Shown here in pieces: positions 1-5,258 of a stretch of 7,473 nt of DNA (positions are counted from its first letter, which is position 1; every line of letters begins with the position of its first letter). The notes beneath the pieces were generated by a model. The model searched no databases and was not told the origin of the DNA. It worked only from the letters and a program-made list of their open reading frames with translations. The position numbers and the translations under genes are program-made. The DNA lies in assembly GCA_025363505.1 (NCBI GenBank), contig JANYDV010000193.1, positions 1 through 7,473 on the forward strand, given 5' to 3'. The DNA is from Bacteroidota bacterium (GTDB lineage Bacteria; Bacteroidota; Ignavibacteria; Palsa-1295).

Positions 1-2096
1 ACACCGTATTTTCAGCACCTGCACCGGGCACAACACTCGTACCGGGGCAAACGGCAAGTATTGTTGTTCAGTTTGTTGCACAACAAAATGGACCGCGAAC
101 CGGTATCTTGTCAATTGTCACTAATGGTTTAGATAGCGGCATTCAAACGATCACCTTAAAAGGCTCGGGTATTGCTCCTGTGATTCAAGTTGATACGAAC
201 ATACTCTTCAGGAAAAAACTCGTCCCAATGGGTACAACTGTTACTCAGTGGGTGCACATCACCGCGCTCGGTCAAGCGGCATTATTTTTCAGTACCTTCC
301 CGATCACGGGACCTGACTCTGATCAATACAAGGTAACATATTTCCCTGCCAACCCAATGGCAGCCGGCACGACTGATTCACTCGCGGTTGCTTTTACGCC
401 GATTCGTGAAGGTCGCAAATCTGCGATGTTGACTATTAATTCGAATGCAAGTAATACCCCCGCATTCCAAATTAATCTTGCAGGCACAGGAATCTTGCCT
501 CATATTCTCGTCACTCCGACAACGTTATTATTCGATTCAACAGGAAAAGGTGATACTGTCTGTAAGAATATTACTATTTATAATAGTGGTAGTGATACAT
601 TGCGTATCCTCTCGAATCAGTTGGCAAGCAATGATGGTGACTTTACCTATGCAGGTTTGACCGGTTCTGATACAGCTATCCCACCAGACAAACTTAAAAC
701 CGTAACAGTGTGCTTCATACCAAAGCAAGCAGGTACTCGTGTCGCTCGATTAGTCTTGAAGACCAACATCATTCCGACATTCGAACAAGTTCGCCGCGAT
801 ACAGCGGGTACGATCATGGTTGATATTCGTGGTACCGGAGTACCGTTTGGTATTCTTGCTCAGACCGCTTCTTCTATTAGTGATTCAGCAGTCGTCGGAG
901 CGTCAATCTGCCGTAATGATACTCTTCGGAACAAAGGCGATGCTGATATTCAGATCACATCAGCTACGATCTCAAGCACCCATGCTGCTGATTTCGTTTT
1001 GAGTGGTATTAAAACACCATTCACAATCAAAGCAGGTGGCTATGTTGTTGCGACTATTTGTACAACGCCTTCACAGCGTGGTCTTAACAACGCAACGATA
1101 TTGTTCAGCGGCAAGAGCAACAACCGTCCTGTTGCTGCATCGTCGGCTGTCACGATTAAAGGCTTGCTCCTCTGCGCTTCTTCTACTCCGGCAGGACTGT
1201 TTAATCAATTGACGGTCTACAAAGGCTCTGATTCGACCGAATGTGTCACTGTTACTAATTGCGGTGATATTGCTGCAACCTATACAGCAACCATCGGTGG
1301 AGCAAATGCGGCTGACTACACCGTTACTCCTGCCAACTCAGCACTCATCGCTGCCGGCGGAACAGCAAAATTCTGTGTGAAGTATCTACCAACCGCTGTT
1401 GGTGCTTCACCTGCAACACTGGCTATCACTGCTCAGGACATTGCTCCGATGAACGTACCACTTGGTGCTTCGGCTGGATGTGCATTGCTTACTGCTGATG
1501 CTCCGGTTATCCCGCATACCAATGCTGGTGGACACAGCACATTCACCGTTCATATCACCAACACCGGTACATATCGTTGGAACCTCGGCACACCGCTTGT
1601 TACAAGCGCAACACCTGGTATCTTTACCTATGTGAGTGCTACCAACGCTTCAGTACCGGAAACAAATGGTGCAACCGATCTTACATTTAAGTACGATCCG
1701 ACCGAAGTAAGCAAAACCTATAGTGCAACCGTCACTTTCCCGCAGTCGGGTCCTTGCGAAGCATCTGCATTGCAGATCACACTGAGCCAAAGCACCGGCA
1801 CCGAAGGTGTTCGCAGCAATGTCACAGCGCAAGACGGTTTCTCGATCGGACAAAATCATCCGAATCCGTTCGTATCGGCAACGACATTCAGCTACAACAG
1901 TCCACGCGAAACAACGATCAAATTATCGCTTCGTGATATCACGGGCAAGTTTGTACAGACCGTGGTCGAAGGACGTGTATCTTCAGGCGAGCATATCGTT
2001 ACACTCGATGCACAGAACCTTCCGAGCGGAAGCTATCTGTTGATACTCGAAGCTGATAACGTACAGCTCTCGCGTCAGATCGTGATTACAAAGTAA
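1..2096 (+). CDS. Choice-of-anchor-D repeat protein with T9SS type A sorting domain (5' partial)
   Basis: This is a large exported protein, probably surface-attached or secreted through the type IX system; its binding target is unknown. The frame is open from position 3, so the true start lies left of the window and about 697 residues are visible. A TTG at 108 is internal: the codons before it encode the end of another repeat (GQTASIVVQF, RTGILSIVTN). Successive Ig-like ASH/choice-of-anchor-D style domains of about 105-115 residues follow. They are marked by strand ends such as LKGSGIAP, LAGTGILP and IRGTGVPFG. The last 86 residues form a type A sorting domain with QNHPNPF, DITGKFV, LPSGSYLLILEA and a basic IVITK end. 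T9SS substrates are normally exported by Sec and then have this domain removed or processed at the outer membrane. The signal peptide is outside the window. A strong terminator follows 18 bp after the stop. The sorting domain call is firm; the role of the protein is not known. Confidence 0.9.
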   Translation, partial: TVFSAPAPGTTLVPGQTASIVVQFVAQQNGPRTGILSIVTNGLDSGIQTITLKGSGIAPVIQVDTNILFRKKLVPMGTTVTQWVHITALGQAALFFSTFPITGPDSDQYKVTYFPANPMAAGTTDSLAVAFTPIREGRKSAMLTINSNASNTPAFQINLAGTGILPHILVTPTTLLFDSTGKGDTVCKNITIYNSGSDTLRILSNQLASNDGDFTYAGLTGSDTAIPPDKLKTVTVCFIPKQAGTRVARLVLKTNIIPTFEQVRRDTAGTIMVDIRGTGVPFGILAQTASSISDSAVVGASICRNDTLRNKGDADIQITSATISSTHAADFVLSGIKTPFTIKAGGYVVATICTTPSQRGLNNATILFSGKSNNRPVAASSAVTIKGLLLCASSTPAGLFNQLTVYKGSDSTECVTVTNCGDIAATYTATIGGANAADYTVTPANSALIAAGGTAKFCVKYLPTAVGASPATLAITAQDIAPMNVPLGASAGCALLTADAPVIPHTNAGGHSTFTVHITNTGTYRWNLGTPLVTSATPGIFTYVSATNASVPETNGATDLTFKYDPTEVSKTYSATVTFPQSGPCEASALQITLSQSTGTEGVRSNVTAQDGFSIGQNHPNPFVSATTFSYNSPRETTIKLSLRDITGKFVQTVVEGRVSSGEHIVTLDAQNLPSGSYLLILEADNVQLSRQIVITK
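180..1487 (+). repeat. Four tandem Ig-like (ASH/choice-of-anchor-D type) domains
   Basis: Four complete but diverged protein-level repeats lie at about 180-500, 501-848, 849-1178 and 1179-1487. The tail of an earlier one is at 3-179, and a weaker sixth unit spans about 1488-1787. Each unit has a strand with an 'I.N.G..' type turn (TIYNSGSDTL, TVTNCGDIAA), then an 'ADF/ADY' segment in the later copies. A 'V.F.P...G' strand follows (VAFTPIREG, VCFIPKQAG, VKYLPTAVG), and the unit ends near 'G.G'. Boundaries are estimated by eye. The repeats are not obvious at DNA level, so they are old duplications rather than recent amplification. Confidence 0.75.
1836..2093 (+). other. T9SS type A C-terminal sorting domain
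   Basis: This is the coding segment for the last 86 residues of the left-hand protein. The motifs run in the order usual for the family: IGQNHPNPF at the start, a strand with TTFSYNSP, then LSLRDITGKFVQTV, a GEH.V.LDA segment, LPSGSYLLILEAD, and a final basic strand ending in IVITK. Domains of this type direct proteins to the type IX translocon of Bacteroidota-related bacteria. It is the best single taxonomic clue in the window. Confidence 0.92.
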
Positions 2097-2113
2097 TCGC
2101 ATTAGCATTTCAT

Positions 2114-2153
2114 AAAAAAACCGGCTCATCAATCTGATGAGCCGGTTTTTTTT
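2114..2153. terminator. Bidirectional intrinsic terminator
   Basis: A perfect 18-bp inverted repeat (2114-2131 with 2135-2152) surrounds a 3-nt loop, ATC. The GC-rich core is CCGGCTCATCA paired with TGATGAGCCGG. Seven A residues precede it and eight T residues follow, so each strand reads as hairpin plus U-tract. It lies 18 bp after the stop of the left-hand gene and 27 bp beyond the stop of csaA on the other strand, so it can end both converging transcripts. Confidence 0.93.
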
Positions 2154-2179
2154 ATCGACATTCCTGAAATACGCTCTTC

Positions 2180-2521
2180 TTAAGAGATCGCACTGCCAAG
2201 CGTTACTTCCCTTTCCGGAGTTAATAAGATCACCGAGCCGTCATCTGATGTCACTCCGAGCACCAGCACCTCCGAGATCATATTGGCAATTTGTTTCGGA
2301 GGGAAATTTACAACTGCTACGATCTGCTTCCCAACTAATTCATCCGTAGTATATTTTTTGGTAATCTGAGCACTTGATCGTTTGATGCCGATCTCATCGC
2401 CGAAATCAATCTCCAAAATATATGCAGGTTTTTTTGCAGTGACGAATGCCGTTGCAGAAATAATTTTTCCGACACGAATATCAACGGCAAAAAAGTCAGG
2501 GGCAGAAATGATATTTTTCAT
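2180..2521 (-). CDS. csaA: CsaA-like tRNA-binding / export chaperone protein
   Basis: This encodes a small single-domain OB-fold protein of the CsaA family, related to the tRNA-binding domain of MetRS/Arc1p/Trbp111. CsaA is described as a dimer with chaperone-like and preprotein- or RNA-binding activity; it acts in the cytoplasm. I chose the ATG at 2521, giving 113 residues, close to the family's usual length of about 110. A TTG five codons upstream (2536) would add only MIPEC and is less likely. Visible family motifs are VDIRVGKI (residues 13-20), KKPAYILEIDFG (30-41), the KRSSAQIT signature (47-54) and VVNFPPKQI followed by SEVLVLG (70-89). The gene looks complete and intact. It is divergent from the ATP-grasp gene and convergent with the T9SS-substrate gene, so it is probably monocistronic. 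No Shine-Dalgarno is seen, as is common in Bacteroidota. Confidence 0.93.
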   Translation of the reverse strand: MKNIISAPDFFAVDIRVGKIISATAFVTAKKPAYILEIDFGDEIGIKRSSAQITKKYTTDELVGKQIVAVVNFPPKQIANMISEVLVLGVTSDDGSVILLTPEREVTLGSAIS

Positions 2522-2552
2522 ACATTCTGGTATCAATGAGTGAATAATAGAG

Positions 2553-2560
2553 TATTTTTG
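2553..2560 (+). promoter_or_regulatory. Possible TAnnTTTG promoter -7 element for the ATP-grasp operon
   Basis: TATTTTTG matches the Bacteroidota-type -7 consensus TAnnTTTG and lies about 50 bp before the ATG at 2612, a sensible 5' leader length. No good TTG-type -33 element is found at the expected distance upstream (the region near 2527-2533 reads CTGGTAT), so this is a weak call. On the opposite strand, TATTAT (complement of 2544-2549) could be a -10 for csaA, without a convincing -35. Confidence 0.3.
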
Positions 2561-2569
2561 TAGTCTACA
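2559..2569. repeat. Short palindrome in the divergent intergenic region
   Basis: TGTAG-T-CTACA is an 11-nt perfect palindrome with one central base, located between csaA and the ATP-grasp gene. It overlaps the last two bases of the possible -7 element. Its position would suit an operator for a dimeric regulator, but an inverted repeat this short can arise by chance and no second copy was seen in the window. Confidence 0.25.
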
Positions 2570-2611
2570 CTTTGTGTTGCTAACGAATCATTACCTAAAA
2601 AAACTCAGTCA

Positions 2612-3679
2612 ATGGCGAAGCAAATAACAGTAGCATTACTCTACAACGATATTCCGACAACAGAGACTTCAAAAACGAAGATTGATTTGTCACCGGAAGC
2701 CCTCGGATTTCGTCCATACTTCGATGTCGAAGAAACGCCTGCAGAGCAAGAATACGCCAGCATTGAAGAGGCATTAGTCAATGCAGGATACAAAGTTATT
2801 AGCTATAACGTCAAAGATCGATTCGAACGATTATTTAATTTTATTTCGCGCCGCAAATTTGATGTGGTTTTTAATCTCATCGAGTTTTTTCACGGTCGCC
2901 CCGAAAACGAAATGATGGTCGCCGCATTTTTTGATCTTGTGCAAGTCCCCTATACCGGCGCTCCGCCTCTTGCACTGGCAACCTGCCAGAATAAACCGCT
3001 GGCAAAAGAACTTCTGCGTGCACATCGATTGCCGACAGCCAAATCATTCACCGTTCGTTCGATGGATGAATTTCCAAAGCGTCACTCACTACGGTATCCC
3101 GTCATCGTCAAACCTGCTTGCGAAGACGGCTCGGGTGGCATAGAAAATGCGAGTATTGTTTCCGATCTCAAATCATTGAAAGCCAGAGTTGCATTTGTGC
3201 TCGATGATTTCAAGATGGATGCGCTCGTCGAAGAATATATAGAAGGACGAGAGTTGAATGTTGCTGTAGTTGGCAATACGAACAAACGCCGTGCCTTGCC
3301 AATTTCGGAAATCGTCTTTGACACGATGCCTGACAATTTATATAAGATCGTAAGCTATCAAGCGAAGTGGGACACTCATCACGCCGCCTATCATACAACC
3401 ATACCCAACTGCCCCGCTGATCTTCCGCAAAAAACGGTTTTGCTTGCACAGCAGTATGCGCTTAAAGCTGCCGAGGTACTGGGCACTCGTGATTACGCAC
3501 GTGTCGATATGCGTCTCAATAAAAACGGTGAGTTGTTTATTCTTGAAGTCAACCCCAACCCAAATCTTTCCGAAGGTACGGGCATTGCTCGCAGCGCCGA
3601 AGCAGCAAAAATATCGTTCAGTAATCTTCTGAAAGAAATTACTGAATCTGCATTAGATCGTGCACAACCAAACGAATAA
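2612..3679 (+). CDS. ATP-grasp ligase related to D-Ala-D-Ala ligases, substrate unknown
   Basis: This is a predicted cytoplasmic ATP-dependent carboxylate-amine/thiol ligase of 355 residues that acts through an acyl-phosphate. ATP-grasp landmarks are visible: NKPLAK (127-132) before the central domain, the ATP-binding lysine in VIVKPAC (164-170), a glycine loop EDGSGGI (171-177) and VEEYIEGREL (206-215). The catalytic metal-binding part holds YARVDMR (295-301) and LEVNPNPNL (311-319), with Glu312 and Asn314 as likely Mg2+ ligands. The N-terminal half keeps a Ddl-like layout with VFNLIEFFHG (86-95) and VPYTGAPP (112-119). However, the Ddl 'HG..GEDG..Q' stretch is replaced by HGRPENEMMVA, and the Ddl ending 'N..PG.T..S' by NPNPNLSEGTGIARSA. 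Databases may label it D-Ala-D-Ala ligase, but I doubt that activity. The ATG at 2612 is the first good start after the divergent promoter region. The stop is 2 bp before the next gene, indicating an operon. Family confidence is high and substrate confidence low. Confidence 0.9.
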   Translation: MAKQITVALLYNDIPTTETSKTKIDLSPEALGFRPYFDVEETPAEQEYASIEEALVNAGYKVISYNVKDRFERLFNFISRRKFDVVFNLIEFFHGRPENEMMVAAFFDLVQVPYTGAPPLALATCQNKPLAKELLRAHRLPTAKSFTVRSMDEFPKRHSLRYPVIVKPACEDGSGGIENASIVSDLKSLKARVAFVLDDFKMDALVEEYIEGRELNVAVVGNTNKRRALPISEIVFDTMPDNLYKIVSYQAKWDTHHAAYHTTIPNCPADLPQKTVLLAQQYALKAAEVLGTRDYARVDMRLNKNGELFILEVNPNPNLSEGTGIARSAEAAKISFSNLLKEITESALDRAQPNE

Positions 3680-3681
3680 GA

Positions 3682-4812
3682 ATGAACGTTGAAATTATTG
3701 GTGGCGGACCTGCCGGTCTGTATTTTGCTATTCTTGCAAAAAAACAATTTCCTGATTGGCATCTTCATATTACCGAACGTAACGGAAGGAATGATACTTT
3801 CGGTTGGGGGGTAGTCTTTAGTGATCGAACACTCGAATATCTTCAAGAGTATGATCCTATCTCAGCCACGACGATCATAAATTCGTTCGAGACCTGGGAG
3901 GATGTCGAAGTTGTTCATAAAAATGAACATATCACTATCGGTGGAAATAAATTCTCCGGCATATCTCGTCTGGCAATGCTCAATATTCTCCAAGAACGAG
4001 CAGAGCAACTTGGGGTAAAATTAACATTCAATACCGATATTCGAGATATTAAAGAATGTAACGATGCCGATTTGATCGTCGCTTGCGACGGAGTGAACAG
4101 TCTAATCAGAAAAACGTACCAAGAACAATTTCAACCCGATCTCAGTATTCGAACAAATAAATATATTTGGTATGGTACCAAACAAATATTTAATGCGCTG
4201 ACGCTAACAATACGCGAGAACAGTGACGGGGTTTTTGCATCGCACTCCTATAAGTTTAATGCCGATACAAGCACATTCGTCGTTGAATGTGATGAAGAAA
4301 CCTGGAAGAACGCAGGCTTCGCTAATATGGATGACCCACAAACCCGTGAATATCTTGAAGGAGTATTTGCCAATGATCTTGGCGGCAACCGGTTGCTATC
4401 GAACAAATCAAATTGGATAAATTTTTTACTGGTCAAGAACAAACACTGGTTTTTTGATAATGTCGTCTTAATTGGTGATGCTGTTCATACAGCACATTTT
4501 TCGATAGGCAGTGGCACAAAACTCGCACTCGAAGACTCAATTGCACTCTTTAATTCATTCAAAGAACATCAAACGGTTCAAGAAGCTTTGCCGGCATTCG
4601 AAGCCACTCGTAAACCTATTGCCGAAGCCTATCAGCAGTTTGCTTATGATAGTTTATTGCTTTTTGAGCATTTAAAAGAGCAGATGCAACTTACTCCTAT
4701 TGAAATGGCATATAAGATGATGACTCGAAGTAAACGCTTAGATCATGAGAAGCTTCGCAAACGTGACCCGAAATTTGTTCGTCAGGTAGAGGAGCTATTA
4801 AATACTCGTTGA
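3682..4812 (+). CDS. FAD-dependent aromatic hydroxylase, VioD / anthraniloyl-CoA monooxygenase family
   Basis: This is a class A flavoprotein monooxygenase of 376 residues, predicted to use NAD(P)H and O2 to hydroxylate an aromatic substrate. The FAD-binding GxGxxG lies in IIGGGPAG (5-12), with the ribose-binding Glu32 in ITERN. The NAD(P)H/FAD 'DG' motif is LIVACDGVNS (131-140). The second FAD motif is LIGDAVHTAHFSIGSGTKLA (263-282). Subfamily marks are TFGWGVVFSD (39-48), TNKYIWYGTKQIF (158-170), SHSYKF (187-192) and STFVVECDEETW (197-208). I recognise these from VioD of violacein synthesis and from the N-terminal halves of 2-aminobenzoyl-CoA monooxygenase/reductase and salicylyl-CoA 5-hydroxylase. 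The length matches VioD; the Old-Yellow-Enzyme-like C-terminal half of the CoA enzymes is absent. The ATG at 3682 places the GxGxxG at the very N-terminus, as expected. It follows the ATP-grasp gene by 2 bp and no clear Shine-Dalgarno is present, so translation is probably coupled. The substrate is unknown. Confidence 0.92.
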   Translation: MNVEIIGGGPAGLYFAILAKKQFPDWHLHITERNGRNDTFGWGVVFSDRTLEYLQEYDPISATTIINSFETWEDVEVVHKNEHITIGGNKFSGISRLAMLNILQERAEQLGVKLTFNTDIRDIKECNDADLIVACDGVNSLIRKTYQEQFQPDLSIRTNKYIWYGTKQIFNALTLTIRENSDGVFASHSYKFNADTSTFVVECDEETWKNAGFANMDDPQTREYLEGVFANDLGGNRLLSNKSNWINFLLVKNKHWFFDNVVLIGDAVHTAHFSIGSGTKLALEDSIALFNSFKEHQTVQEALPAFEATRKPIAEAYQQFAYDSLLLFEHLKEQMQLTPIEMAYKMMTRSKRLDHEKLRKRDPKFVRQVEELLNTR

Positions 4813-4814
4813 TT

Positions 4815-5258
4815 TTATTTTACACGAATAATTTTTAAATATGATCCTGAATTCAGTGTAGTTGAATTTGCCGCACTTGCAGTTCCTTGTGCCCATTTCA
4901 GTGTGACATCTCCACTTGATGAAGACGTCGATATAATACCTCTGATCGTAATGAGTGTGGAAACGGCTGCATTGATAGCGACTGTTCTCGATACACCTGA
5001 TGCTTGAAGCTGACCGTTACCTTGAATAGCATTACCACCGGCGTCCTGAATACCGGTAAACATAATTTTCATTGTAGAACCGGTTGGGATTGTAAATGCG
5101 ATTTTACAATCAATGTTGTTTGCAGGATTAGTAAAATCAAGTTCTCCGTTTAGCTCCCAGGTTTGATTGGCAGACATTGGAATAAAAAGATCGGGATCAT
5201 TTGCTACAACAGCGGTATTGGTTCTTACGGTATTGGCTGATTTCGTTGCATATTGGAT
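4815..5258 (-). other. Tail-fibre-type C-terminal domain of the repeat protein
   Basis: The last ~147 residues form a distinct, less repetitive domain. It begins near YATKSANTVRTNTAVVANDP with the segment LFIPMSANQTWELNGELDF. It then has DCKIAFTIPTGSTMKIMF, a strand pair around ITIRGIISTSSSSGDVTLKWAQ, and the final GSYLKIIRVK. From memory, the pattern 'P.ga..., G.i.....G.v.LqWAQ.tS......v..GSyl...Rv' is a recurrent C-terminal cap of phage tail and virion-associated proteins. The assignment rests on motif memory, not a search. Confidence 0.6.

Noticed and set aside
108..110. TTG at 108 as the start of the left-hand gene
   Set aside because: The frame is open back to position 3, and the upstream codons encode the end of another repeat domain. 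The gene therefore continues beyond the left edge.
2522..2536. TTG at 2536 as the csaA start
   Set aside because: It adds only MIPEC before an ATG that gives the standard CsaA length and N-terminus. The ATG at 2521 is preferred, although the TTG cannot be fully excluded.
2612..3679. Confident naming of the ATP-grasp gene as ddl
   Set aside because: The ATP-grasp core fits, but the segments that hold D-alanine in Ddl enzymes are replaced, so no gene symbol is given.
3493..3846. Minus-strand open frame spanning the junction of the ATP-grasp and monooxygenase genes
   Set aside because: Both plus-strand genes are well supported by conserved motifs across this region, and the antisense translation shows nothing recognisable.
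3682..4812. Naming the monooxygenase vioD
   Set aside because: Motifs and length resemble VioD, but no vioA, B, C or E genes are present. The same motifs occur in the aryl-CoA monooxygenases, so the substrate cannot be fixed.
4847..4856. CTGAATTCAG palindrome near the end of the fibre-like gene, considered as a terminator stem or operator
   Set aside because: It is 10 nt with no loop and no T-run, lies inside coding sequence, and could easily occur by chance.
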